Of a stretch of 64,000 nt of DNA, positions 37,501 through 49,712 are shown in pieces. This DNA comes from Toxotes chatareus (lineage: Eukaryota > Chordata > Actinopteri > Toxotidae). Where the stretch lies: the NCBI GenBank assembly GCA_016801885.1, contig CM028884.1, forward strand, positions 9,428,181 to 9,492,180, written 5' to 3'. Both the position numbers and the translations under genes were made by a program. The notes under the pieces are model-generated. The model searched no databases. It saw only the letters and a list, made by a program, of their open reading frames with translations, and was not told where the DNA came from. Position 1 is the stretch's first letter. Every line of letters starts with the position of its first letter.

Positions 37501-40500
37501 TTACATTTCACTTCCTTTCCTTGACAATCACTGCTATTTTAGGGTGAATGTTATGCACCCAGGGGGTTGGAGATTCGTAGACATGCTCTAGCAGTTCTCG
37601 GCTTGGCCCTGCCATTGGCTGGGGTTCTCCTCTCGAGGACTGACCTTGTGAGCGGTTGCGTAGGGGCAAGTATGGAAATGGGTATACTGAGTGTATACCT
37701 CCCAGTTTTTCATTTAATGCTACAAGGTCAGAGTGGGTACATGCATCAGCGGCAGAGGAGCAAGTGGTCTGAAAGAACTGGCTATACTTATGTACACCTT
37801 TCACTGCTTTCAGTCATATTCTCATAATTAATTAGATTCATACTAATTTCCTTGGGGTGAGATGCCAAGTTACATTTTCTCTTTGTAAATGTGAGGGCAA
37901 ATATCAAATAGCAGTTTGGCAACAGCTTGTTGAGTGCCTGCTGGGTTGACATTTGTCATTGCTCTTAGAAGTGAAACATAGCCTGGACTACAAACCAGAC
38001 CAGACTGGGACTGGGAGCAGGGCGGGCAGAGACTCACGTTTTCTAAATGCACATCACTTCAGTAACATCCTCCCTAGGGTGTAAAAGTAATAAGAGCACC
38101 CTTGTTAAAAGTGTTGAAATGCCAATTTCACATTGCCTAATTTAGCCCTTGGCATAGCAGAGATGCTACACGAACACTGCACTGTTAGCCAAGCAGACAG
38201 CAGGATACTAGGCTAGGCTGGATTTTGGCTCACTGGGGACTCAACCTGCCATTAGCAGTTGGAACTAGTACAGCATCTGGTATAAGACGGAGAAGATCAG
38301 TAGAGCAGACATGCAAGGTTCAGGTTCAGCCTGGTGGAGCCTCACTCGCAGAACGTACTCTAAAGCTGGCCGAGACAAGCACGGGAAATTTCATTGCTCA
38401 TGGAACATTAGATTTGCCTTCGAGTAGTTCAGCTTCACATGAATAATGAGCTCAAACAGCTGGCAGAACATGGCTTTGTTTTGACCTACTTCATATTAAT
38501 TCCTGAAGCTTCCTGCATCTAACGTTCGATTGAGGGGCCCGGGTTTTACCTTACATGCATTTGAAAGCAATTTTTTTTAAAAGCTGTCATTTTGATGGGC
38601 ATCATTTTGAATCTGAAGAACTACTGTGCTTCACAAATATTATTTCAGTGTTGAACAATACTGTGCTTTGCAGGTGTCCCAGCAGGGACACAAGCAAGAA
38701 AAAGAAAGATGAGTGAAGCAAGCTGTTTTGTAAAAAAAAAAAAAAAGATAGAAATAAAAAATGGCGGCCTCTGCGGAGACTGTTGAGACACAATTATGTG
38801 CTGAAAGAAGAAGCACAATAACACAGGCCTCACAGCAGCTGCCTCTGCAAAATTTAGGATTTCCAGTAAAATTGTTGGTTTTGACCCAGTTTTAAGCAAC
38901 TATTGCTGCAACGTTTGTGGTAAAGAAAAAAAACTAAATTATATATATATATATATTTTTTTTTTTACATTTTACCATCCAAATTTCTCATTTAATTTTT
39001 GGTAATGACAGTCTATTCTCAATATTAACACCTCGCTGTGACATGGAAAGTTTTATCCCACATCCTCCTTCGCCTCTTCGGTTAAATTTGGCAGTATTAT
39101 TGGTGCCAGGTCAGCTGTCAGCAGCCGTGCCAGGGAGTAGGCACAAACATAATTCTCTCTAATCTTCCTTCTGTCATCCATGTGCATGCAGGGGGACCAT
39201 CTCTCTCGTCATTTGGTCCAAGTGATTATCCCGGTGATTTTTCACTTGGTTGCTGCTAATGTATAGAGGCTGGTGATTATAGTGTGATTAGAAGGAAAGG
39301 TGAAATAGCATGTCTAATACGGCGCAGGAGATAATTGAAGGGTAGTGAGCACAGACATTAGCCAGGTTCAAAAAATGCTGTTCAAAGGCGTGAGCTGCTG
39401 AACAGTTTAGGCTGAGGTCTGGAGAGGCATGGCTGCTCTTAGGACAGGGGGAAGAGAGTGGGGGCATATGGCATGCTGATATCAAGGGCTCAAATCAAGA
39501 CCTCTGCTTATAACAGTGACAAACAATGGCAGGACTTTAACTGGAATCTGCTGGCTTATTTTTTCAGTCCCCCCTTCAGTGATTTGGAATAGGTCTGGTC
39601 GGCTTTTCTCTCTAAAAAGAGAAAGAGGGAAGGAACGGCAAGGAGAAGAGTCTCAGTGGTAAATGGGAACTGACTGGACTGGAGCCCAAGGCATCAAACT
39701 CCAGTCCTGTTTGATCCTTTTAGTTTTGGAAAGCATATAGCACAAATCCATAGTGTTTTGTCATCAGGAGCTTGATTAGAGCTTCTAATTTATATTGATT
39801 AATCATCAGGCATCATCCTAGAAGCATCAGTTTAAAGGATCTCGATGTGATGTTTGGTTGTTGACTTCCTCTCCTCACCTCCCTCTCTCCCTCTCTCCTT
39901 TTTGCCTTAGCCTGGCCTCTTACTGCCAACTTTCAGTGCTCAAAGGAGTGGTGTATGGATGTGAGCTGGTGTTCAACAGAGAAAATTGGGAAGTGTTCAG
40001 AGTGACTGAAACAGCATCGCTCTTCCCTCTAGACTCATTCCAAACGTATTGATCTGCTTTTAGAGAAGAGCCTGCATCCAGAGCTCTAAAACAGTCAAAA
40101 TAAAGGCTGCAGGACTCTAAATCAAGACATGACAGTACTGGAGTGCTTTACTCATTCCTGCCTGGCGTCAGTGTCAGAGAGGCTAAAGGAGAGCTGAATG
40201 ATGGTTAAGAGTGACTGTTAGATCTAATTTAGATACAGTCTGTTAAAGCTGTATGTTGTTTTTTTTCCCCCATAGGCTCTATGTATAATATATGAAGAAA
40301 GCAGGTCAGGGAACATGTTAACAGTGGAATTTACATTATATTTGACAGAGCTAAATGAACTCTAAAAGCCTGCACTCCTTTGCCATCAATACAGTAAATT
40401 GAGTTTGTCTTCGGAGAAAATGTTTGTTTGTATCTGCCAAGAGACAAGGTGCAATTTTTCTCAATCTGGTTTTGTAGCAACTCCAGTGGACACACATATC

Positions 40501-40539
40501 CTTGGCATGTCACTTACATAAGTCCTGGTAGTTTACTGC
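34570..40539 (-). other. A/T-rich, UTR-like non-coding region
   Basis: No gene is recognised on either strand. Many runs of 9-17 A or T occur (35535-35565, 35650-35663, 35804-35819, 38726-38746). A minus-strand AATAAA at 34588-34593 could end a long 3'UTR beginning at 42171; this is only a possibility. The stretch also holds CNE-like blocks at 36560-36740 and 39160-39300 and an AT dinucleotide run at 38940-38956. Confidence 0.3.
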
Positions 40540-42171
40540 GGGCGTGCTTTATGTTTTTTTTTTTGTTTTTGTTTTTTTTGGGGGGGAATTCCAGTGCCAT
40601 AAGGGCCAATGCATTTGTGTACTGAGTTCATTCTGCTGGCAGTTTCAGTAGCTGTCGCCTTACTCCTCATCCTTTTTTTTGCTCCCCTCATGACCATCCA
40701 TTTGTCCGTCTCTCTTCATAGAACCGTCTCCTTTTAGCAATTTGTGGCTTCATAATTCACACTCTGTGTTGCCATACAAAAGGTCAAGAAAAAAAGAATG
40801 AAATAAAAAAAACCCAAAGACACCCCATGTCCATTTTGCTTGGTCTTTACAGTGGATTGTCGCTTGAACATAAAGGCTAGTGAGAAGCCTTAAACGTCTG
40901 CACCCTGTCCAGCACAGACATTAGTAAGTTCAGTCTTTTTGTTTCTCTTGTCATTCTTTTTTTTTTCTTCCATCCAGAACAGTCTGTTCATAGCTGTCAG
41001 CGAGTGCAGTGACTTGTACATCATGATGAGCAAGATATCCAGTGGCTGATACTTTAACATCCAAGAGAGAGACTCGTTGCTTACAGGGGCAGATGAATGT
41101 TTCCTTTTTTTTCCCCACCTTTTGCCCCCCCCCCCTTTCATTACAACTTCAAGTATTTTTTTTTTTTAAACAACAGCAAAAGTTAGCAAATCTACATTTT
41201 TTTTCTAATCTACTTTACTATTCTACAACCTGGTGCTAAATCAGCATCCAGAGCAAAAGATCAGCCCCTACACTACGATTCCTTGTCTTTTTTTATACAT
41301 TATTTCCATTTTCTTTTATTCGTACTTACAGTAGGCCACTGGATATTGATTTAATGATTTTTTTTTTTACTACGAGTAAATTGTAATACTTTCAGCTACA
41401 AGGTATGACTTTTTAAATATATATTTATATATTTATATATTTATATTCTTTTAAAAAGCGTTTAGTCCTTTGGTCCCTATTTCCTAAGGAATGATGCATG
41501 TAAATTATCCTGGATTCTCCTCTTCTCTCCTCTTCTTCTTCTCATTTTCTTCTTCGATCCAGAGCTTGCCCTGTCACAGAGCACAACACCTGTGTAGGCA
41601 CAAAAACCAAAATGGCAGCAGGCTGGTGTGTGTGTTTGTTTGTATGTGTGTGTGCGCACACGCATGTGTTTGCTTCAGTACTTGAGTTGGCATTTGCACG
41701 TATTTATACATGTACAAAGTAGATTTTTTCTTTCTTTTTTTTTTTTTTAAGTGTAGCATCTTTAAATGTGTATGTTTGGTTTGTTATCTGTGTTTATGTG
41801 TGTATCTATATCCTGTGTCAGTATGCATGCTTTGAGCATAATGAGTCTATAAAGGTTTTTTTTCCCCCATCATGTCTAAAAAACAGCAGCAAAAAGTTGG
41901 TCTCTGCAAAAAATCTTCTTCCACAGACGCCAAAGCAAAACAGGGAAAAAAGAGGCATTTGCGAAGAAAGAAAAAAATAAAATAAAAATAAAATAATAAT
42001 AATTAAAAAAAACAACAACTCTGGGATCCTTCTCTCAGTCACCCAATCCTTCAGCGGGTTTCCAGCAGGATCAAGGGACCACCCTTCCTTCATGATATGT
42101 AGCAGAGCAAGAAGTCTTTGTACTTTTACTGCACTTGTGGAAATAAGGTGTTGTGGCCCTTCATCCTGTGA
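40540..42171 (-). other. putative distal 3'UTR exon of celf4, or terminal exon of another transcript
   Basis: On the minus strand a long pyrimidine tract with a CTCAC-type branch candidate ends in CACAG, followed from 42171 by complex, non-repetitive sequence (GATGAAGGGCCACAACACC...) and then A/T-rich, UTR-like DNA. The first 50 or so codons after the acceptor are open in one frame (containing LLALLHIMKEGWSLDPAGN), but they match no protein I know. The open frame then runs into a Phe/Leu/Ile low-complexity stretch, so I prefer UTR to coding. The left end is arbitrary: ATTAAA at about 41351-41356 and AATAAA at about 41314 are internal signals on this strand, and the exon could extend to near 34.57 kb. 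Confidence 0.4.
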
Positions 42172-44088
42172 CACAGAGAGAGAGAGGGAGAGAGAAAGAG
42201 AGAGGGGAGAATAAGGAGAGTGGATTCAGTGAGGCTGCGGCAAACATGCTCAGGGTTGCTGGTTCCCGGTTATCACACAGACTGACAGGCACAGCCAACA
42301 GCATGAGAAACAGACGGGGAGGAGGAAAAAAAAGAGGAGTGTGTCACTCAAAGCCAGAAATAAGTGGGCAAGAGGTGGGGTGGGAGATTTGTGTTTTAAC
42401 CATATGGAACAGACATCTACACAGTGACAGCGCTAATCCAAGGAAGGCCTAATTTAAACTGGCTACATCTCCCTGCATGAAAAAAAAAATCAAAAAATAA
42501 AATACATCTGAGATGTTGCTGTCATTCATCTTATTGTTAAATCATTACAAACAAAATACTGGAAGAACAAGGAAACATCAAGCAAACAGGACAAGTGTGT
42601 GTGCAAATGTTAAAATTGTGTAATGATTATAATGACAGAAAAACGGATGGTTGTCCAATATGAAAAAAAAAAACAACAAAACATACATATTTCAAGAAAT
42701 AGCCGCTAATTAGGTTCCCATGAAGAACCAACCTAGCATCTCCCCTGCCTTTGTGTTGACTTGATGCGCTACACTGTTAATAAATGTGTCTGTGCTGTCG
42801 AGCTTTGGGTATAAAAGATCTAGTTTACAGCCTATCATCCCTAATATGTTGTGAGCTATGATGTGGGTGAAGGCTACGAAATCACAGCAAATCACTCTCT
42901 GGAAGTGAACATGAAAGGGTCTGACTTTGTTACGGGAACACGTGCCCAGATGCGCTTTGTTCTACCTTTCCATTCCTGTAAATGAGCTTGTTACCAGTTC
43001 ATAATAGATCTGCTTTTTAGATGTGGGAGCAGAGATTCTAACTTGTTCCTTACGTGTGCCAAAGCGAGCCCAGCCATTAGCGGTATAAAGCACTAACGGT
43101 CCCCAATTACAGATGCCCTCTTTTATAAGCCAGGAGTGATTCTATATACATCTACCACAGAGCAGAAGAAACACACAGTGGCTTTAAAATACATCTTTTT
43201 TTCCCCTCCAAGTAAACAGCTTCTTTGAAAACACAACCACAACTACTTCACCCTCCAACTTTGTCAGATAATAAAGACTTTATTTTCATTTTTTTCACAA
43301 GCTTTTTGTCCCAGCATTATGCCCCCATCCCCTCTGCACCGCCACCTACTTAGATGGCTCCATAAAAGACACCTGGCAGTTAAGAGGCATAGTTGATGCC
43401 AGAAAGACCTTATCCCTCCCGGCTTGCCTGGCTAGACACCCCCGTGAGTTCATTGGATAGACTACGGGAGGGGAGAGTCACCTGCAGGGCTTCTGAAAGA
43501 ATAGGGCAGAACGAGGTCGATGAAAACGACTAACTCTTATCAGGGTTTGGCCTGGAGGGAAAGAAACAAACTCACTTGCAAAGAAAAGACCTTTTTCACT
43601 GTGAATCTGTCTGCTGCCTTTTCGTTTTTACAGACAGAATAACAATTATCTCAAATGCAAGCAGCAAGAACACAAGAGCTAATTTACCTGGTGGCATAAT
43701 CCTACTAAAAAATACAACAATAGGCAGCAGCAAATACTCATCCCAGGTATTTGTATTTTGTTGTGTTTCTGCGCCCTGCTTACACCTCTGTGTGTACAGT
43801 ATGGCTGTGTGGCGGACGGATTTTTAGCCATGTGGGTCTACAGCCCTGCCTGCAGCTCTGCTATCACGGTGTAATTGGTTTGCACCCTCATAAATAAATA
43901 AATGGGAAGTGATTCTCATGTTAGGCAAACAAAACAATCTTGCAGAAGTACTCCCTGTGCAGATGGAATCCACAGAGAAGTGGAGTGTCAACATTTGCCT
44001 GTGCTCTCTGCGTGAATGGTGGAGATTTAATTGGCTACACAAACATAGGGTCATCTTGGCCATCTCTCAGCTAAACAGCTGTCGATCT

Positions 44089-44112
44089 GGGGAGGGGGTG
44101 GGGGGGGGGGGG
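44089..44112 (+). repeat. G-rich homopolymer tract
   Basis: GGGGAGGGGGTGGGGGGGGGGGG: three or more G-runs on the plus strand, with potential to form a G-quadruplex on that strand. Confidence 0.9.
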
Positions 44113-47100
44113 AGAAAAAGGTCCTTTTTGCAAGGAATCTGACTTTCAAAAAAAAATAAAAAAAAGAATTAAATACATAAAACTCACACTGTTGATGTGA
44201 ATGTGAAGAAATAGAGAAATAGAAAATACAGTACATCCATACACATGAACCCCACAAGAAAAAGTAAGACATCACAAGGGCACACAGTACGATAGCACAA
44301 AGGGTTAAAGGCCACTTCCAGTTATAATCCACCAACCAGTGAGCACGTGAGTTACATTATGTACAACAGGTACCAGCCAAGAAAGGCGTCGGCTTACTGC
44401 ACTCCACAAACTGCCAATATACAATATACAGTATATATAGATATATAAAAGGAGGGCAGAATATAAAGAGATAGAGTTTAGAGATATCAACCAACGCCAC
44501 GTCATGCAACGCAGTCACAGTCCCACCACATGACGTCATCCAAAAGAAAATGACACCATGGGTTCAACTTACAGCTGTGGGAACTTGGCCCCATGACAGG
44601 TGTGGGGGGGGGGTGTGTGGCTATAGCGTGGAGAAAGGCCACCTCACACTGTGATTGGCCATGTCAGGTTGCCAGGTTGGTGGGGGTGCAAAAGAAGGAA
44701 AGAAACAGTGGGATTTTCTTTTCCTTAAGTCAGAATTCAAAGCACCCTTTTCATATTTGTTCCACACTCACTTTATTCTGCCTGACAAATCAAATGAGGT
44801 TATTATGGTTATTACCATAAAACTGAAAAAAAAAATTGACAAGTAAAACAGAAATAACAGAACAAATACTCTTCAACACAGCACAAAAAATAGGCCTTTT
44901 CTTGTGCCTCAGTGTGGTGGTGAAATATTCTCAGGCTGACAACATTTGCAGGTTAAAAGGTTGAATTGATGTTTTTATATTCACAAAGATAACCCTTAAG
45001 GCAGAAATGCATATTTCAGAAACTTGTCCTGTCCATAGTAATTGGATTTGCCTTGCATTGTTTGCTATGAGGGTGGCCGTACAGTGAGTGCTTCAGCTTT
45101 TTTGCATTAAGTTTATCTTTAAGACACAGAACGCAATTTCAGAGTAGCAGGGCTCCTGAGACCAGCAGAAGAGAATGCTGTCTGATCGTGTTTTTAATTC
45201 AACTTCAAAGCGAAATTGTCAGTATTAGAGGAAAAAAGAAGGGGGCCTCTGAAGTTATCTACATATTGAAGTTTTTTTTTTAACCTAAGGAACGCGCTCA
45301 CAGTCACACACACAAATCATCATTCAAGTTTCATCAAAGTTTTTCATCGTTATAATGTAGTTGAATTTAGAAAATTAAAGAGTTGCTGCTGAACTTTACT
45401 TATTTCAGTCTGTTGCTCAATGTGCTGTCTGCTTCAATACAAGGCAATAAATGAAAAGAAAAAAAAATCTTAAAAATAAATTGGTCAAATATTTAAAATA
45501 CACTTTCTGTATATAAACTCCATCTAGATACCTTGAACTGTGATACCGAGCTGACTTCAGGAGCCCCAGTTAGCGTGTTTTTTTCCCTTCAGTGTTTTCA
45601 TGGGATTGCTCTTTGTTTTGGTCTATTGGCTTTCCTTAACTCAACAGCAGAAATGGTGTAATAACAGAGGAAAAACACAGATGGATTGAACCAGACCAGA
45701 GACGAAGGAGGACATGAAAAAAAAAAAAAAAACCCACACACACTCATGCATCGACACGCACGCATGCACACACCTCCTGATAAAGTGACAGAATGTTATT
45801 GTGAGAAATATCTGTACTTGGAGACGTTCAGAGTACATCTCAATGACTGTCCTGTCATTCAGTGCTGTTGCAGGATATTTTCCATTTGCCCCTCATTGAT
45901 GTGCCCCCCCCTTCTCTTCTCAGGGTGTCTGCTTTGAAAGCTTCTGTTCAATTAGCAGGACAGAGCTCTATTCAAATGCTATCAGGCAGGGGAAAAAGGG
46001 AGCATCTATCATTTATATTGCATACCACCTTCCATTAATGCCATCTTGTGGCTTTTAAAGAGTCAAATCTAAAACAAACAAATGGTATTACCATGCTTTT
46101 ATTTATGGAGGAATATAATCCAGGCTTATGTTATTGTAATGAAAAGTTGTCTAGGCAATTGGGTGAAGAGAGCATGCATCTATATTATTTTTGCACTGGC
46201 AGCTGCACTTTGTGACAGATGGGCGATGATTTTTTGAATCAAGCCTGACACTGTGAAATTAGTCTTTATTGAGGGGATGGCGCTACTTTAAGTAAACCAT
46301 CTTTTTATTATTTTGCATGAAAGCTCTGACTTTTTAAAGGCTGAATACTGAAGATATCTGGTAGCAGATATACTCTCAGCACAAGTAGCTTACCATACAT
46401 TTGCAAGATCTCATGTTTTCTCTACTTGGTGAGTGCATACTTCATGAAATCAAGCCCCATTAAAAAGTTGAAAGCAGAGGATAAATGCTTTAACCTATTT
46501 ATCCACAAAGGATAAGCTTGATTTCGGTATTTTATGTTATATTTTAGCTCAAATTTTATTGTAAATTGTTCAGTATTAAAGTATAGAGTCTCTTGCTTTG
46601 GGTGTGTTAACACTGGCATAGTTTTAAAACATTTTAATTGAGTTTTGAACACTTGCCCCAGAGCCACAGAGCAAACTTCCAACATAAATGATCATTTTTT
46701 ATTGGGGTTTTTCAAAGGTGTTAAAATATTATTTAATAACACTGAACATTTTTTTGTATGTACATTATACTAATTAATTTTATTTATTTGCGCAATGAAA
46801 TCATAAGTAGTCAAAGCCCTCTGTGCTGCTTTGCTACCAGGTCATAGTTAATTAAAATGAGATGTACTCATGGATAACACAGGAACAAGTGTCCAACAAA
46901 TGTCCTCATGTGAAAAAATGTCCAAATCAGAATAACAAAGTTAAAATAATACCAGGATATTTATTTGCCTTGCTTTTGCGTTTTTGTTTATCTATTTTTG
47001 CTGTTTTTTGATTTTGTATTTGAGAATATTTGCAAACAAAGAATGACAGAATATGAAAATGGACTGTGATTGTTTGAGCAGAGAACAGACTGGTGAAGCA

Positions 47101-47878
47101 TCACTTGAACTAACCAAATGGTGCTTTCTGGGGTTGGTGCTATTTTCCATCATTATACAAGCCACTGCAGTTTATGAGGTGACTAAGTGCTTTTCCATTA
47201 TGCATCTTTTTGTTTATTTATTTTTGGCGAGCACAGAATTTTCTTTCAAATATCCTACATTTATCCATCATGCTCATCACTAGTCTTGTAATAAAAAAAA
47301 AAAAAATGTTGTGATGCTATAAAGCTACTCTGTGTTACTTTGCATCTCCTCTGTGAATTTTCCTGTGAGTAAAGGCTCCACTGAACGAGCCCCTGGATCT
47401 TGCTAAGCAGGCTGACAGAAATGTAATGCCGAGCTATTTTAGGAGAGAAATTATTGCTATCTTGTTTTATAAAATTTGTAGCTTAACAACTTGCATCGAT
47501 TCTCAACGCCATCCGCAGCAGACGGGTAATTATGCACAGCTGGGTGTTGATGATGTCATTGGTTTGCGCTGGAGTATCATGCAGGTACAAATTTAGATTT
47601 CAAACCCCAGAAGAAACAAAAACAATTCAGTGGAGCAGGGCAACCTGACATAAATCTCAGGAGGCTGACTTTGTGAAGAGGGGCCATGCAATTTAGAATC
47701 TAGTGCCCCAACACTTTCACAGATAATGTGCTAAAAAAATGTTTTGACCTGAAAAAATACTAATTTCATGTCACTTCAGGACTCGAAAGGACAGAGTCAG
47801 ATAGTGATTAAAGAAAGATTTTAACTTCTTCTGTAGTGGACCACATGTAACACTCAGCTAATTTGTGCATTTTATACT

Positions 47879-47884
47879 TTTATT
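47879..47884 (-). terminator. celf4: candidate proximal polyadenylation signal AATAAA for celf4
   Basis: On the minus strand AATAAA occurs about 540 nt after the stop. A short A-rich segment and a GU-rich stretch (TGAGTGTTACATGTGGT) follow within about 25-50 nt, the usual arrangement for cleavage. This supports a short unspliced 3'UTR. It competes with the spliced model ending further left. Confidence 0.35.
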
Positions 47885-48400
47885 AGTCTGTAATATCCAC
47901 AACTATGTACATTTCCATGGAGAGAGGAGAATAAATGGTGGATGAAGGGGTCTGTTAGTTGGAGTTTGGGGATGCCTGGGAAGTTTTTGCAGTGAATTTC
48001 CTTCTTTGCACACATCCCCCTTATATCAAAATGCCAGAGAATTTGATATTGTATTAAGTCACTAAGGATTTAATACATACCTTTTTCATAAAATTTTAAT
48101 TTTTACTATTTTGCAAAAGGCAAATATACAGTATTGAGTAATAATTGCAGAAAATAAAAGGCTAAAGGGTAATTGAAGATAAAACCATCTTACCCAGGTT
48201 TGAAATTTAAAGCCTTGTACAATTTTGTGCATAAAGGTTGAATTGAGATTTGAGGCAATGCTCTTTCCCATTCACATCTACTGTAGCAACAAGACTGTGC
48301 AAAAACCAGCTGTTAAGTAGCAAAGTGGACAGTTTGATTTTTAACAGGCATGGAATGATGTGGTGAGGCACCGTGTGTTATGACATGGGTGTAACTGTAC

Positions 48401-48422
48401 CTGGGTATGGACAGCAGGCGAG
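48401..48422 (-). other. celf4: celf4 proximal 3'UTR up to a possible donor site
   Basis: After the TGA there are 22 nt ending CATACCCAG, followed by GTACAGTT, a possible but imperfect donor (CAG/GT matches, no G at +5). If used, a 3'UTR intron would begin at 48400. A junction 22 nt after the stop is close enough to escape nonsense-mediated decay. The alternative is that the exon simply continues to a proximal polyadenylation site. Confidence 0.4.
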
Positions 48423-48550
48423 TCAGTAAGGTCGGTTGGCATCCTTTGGCCGCTTTAGCTGCACTTTCAGCCTCTTCATGCCTATCTGAAACCCGTTCAT
48501 GGCCTGGATAGCGGCTTGAGCGCTGGACGGGTTATCAAAACTCACAAAGC
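48423..48550 (-). CDS. celf4: celf4 last coding exon: second half of RRM3 and C-terminus
   Basis: The exon completes the RNP1 glycine and encodes FVSFDNPSSAQAAIQAMNGF, QIGMKRLKVQLKRPKDANRP, Y and stop TGA (48425-48423). That is beta 3 (GFVSF), helix 2 (SAQAAIQAMNGF), beta 4 (LKVQLKR) and the family C-terminus. The acceptor is TTGTCTCAG before GCTTTGTG, preceded by about 200 nt of almost uninterrupted pyrimidine tract on the RNA strand. Only 22 nt after the stop there is a possible donor (see the 3'UTR entries). Confidence 0.98.
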
Positions 48551-49669
48551 CTGAGACAAGAACACAGAGTGGGAAAGAGAGAGAGAGAAAGACAGAGAGA
48601 GATGGGGGCAGAGAAAAATGGGAAAATGGGAAAAAAAGGAACAACACATGAAGGGAGAAGAATGGGGAGAGATGAGAGAGACACAGTTAGAAGAGAAAGG
48701 GAGAAGGAAAGAGACAGGGAGAAAAGACAGGCGAGATGAAAGAAAAAAGAGGGGAGAAGAAGACCCTTTTTAACTCTCAACAATGACACAACAATAGGTC
48801 TTTGTTTTCTCTTTTCAGCAGATTAATTGAAAATCTCTGAATTAAAAAGATTACATAAAATACCACAAAGGCTAATAACACAGATATTAAAAATCAAACC
48901 AAGAAGAGCTATTAGAAACCGGGAGTTTAACTTGAACAGAGAACAAAAAAACATGAAAAGGTGTTCAAAGATTAGAGAAAGCGAGAGAGAGAGAGAGAGA
49001 GAGAAAAAAAAAAGTCTTATGTTGCGTGTGGATTTTTAGAGCAAAGCGGTGTCTGTAAATGTTACCTGTCTGTTTGAGCCATGAAAGTGAGGCAGAGCTG
49101 CATGTGTGCGTGTGCCAAAGTGTATTTTCATGTACGTGTGTGACTGAGCATGTATCTAAGTAAAGAGTAAAGGGCATGGGGGTCGTGACGAGATGCTTGG
49201 AGCAAGGTGTGTAGGACAGAGGTGCCTGCTGCTCTGAGTTATCACCTGGGTGTTGAGGCGGAATGAGCCCACAGCTTTCCACACCGGGACTCCTTGCCTG
49301 CTCTTATCAGACACCTCTGTGATTGACGGCCCAAATTTTCCGCCTGCCAGCTGATTTGATCACACCGCTATGGGTCCAATTTAATTTGGGGGGAGAGGGC
49401 AGGCTTTTGTCAGTGCGGGTGAGATAAGGCTGCTGCTTTTACAAACCCTTTAAACAAACTGAGCAGGGAAGGGTCTGTCAGTTGGCAGTGATCCCCCTCC
49501 CAGTCCTACACACACACACACACACACACATTCTCACACTATCCCCAGCTTTAATGAATCTCCATACCTCACATTTACATCCACATGCCAAAAAGGTGAT
49601 AGGATGCTGGGGGTCAAAGTACTGGGTGGGGGGGGATGAAGAATGTGCTGCAAACTTTAAGCTTGAATC

Positions 49670-49712
<43 letters not shown>

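Larger units (their letters stand above)
42172..48400 (-). other. region downstream of the celf4 stop: possible 3'UTR intron or proximal 3'UTR plus intergenic DNA
   Basis: No coding gene is seen. In the spliced-3'UTR model this is a 6.2-kb intron, whose left end is a strong acceptor (pyrimidine tract on the RNA strand at about 42175-42215 ending TGTGTCACAG). It includes a CNE-like block at 47380-47600, a G-run at 44089-44112, and plus-strand A-rich tracts at 45717-45735 and 47290-47305. Confidence 0.4.
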
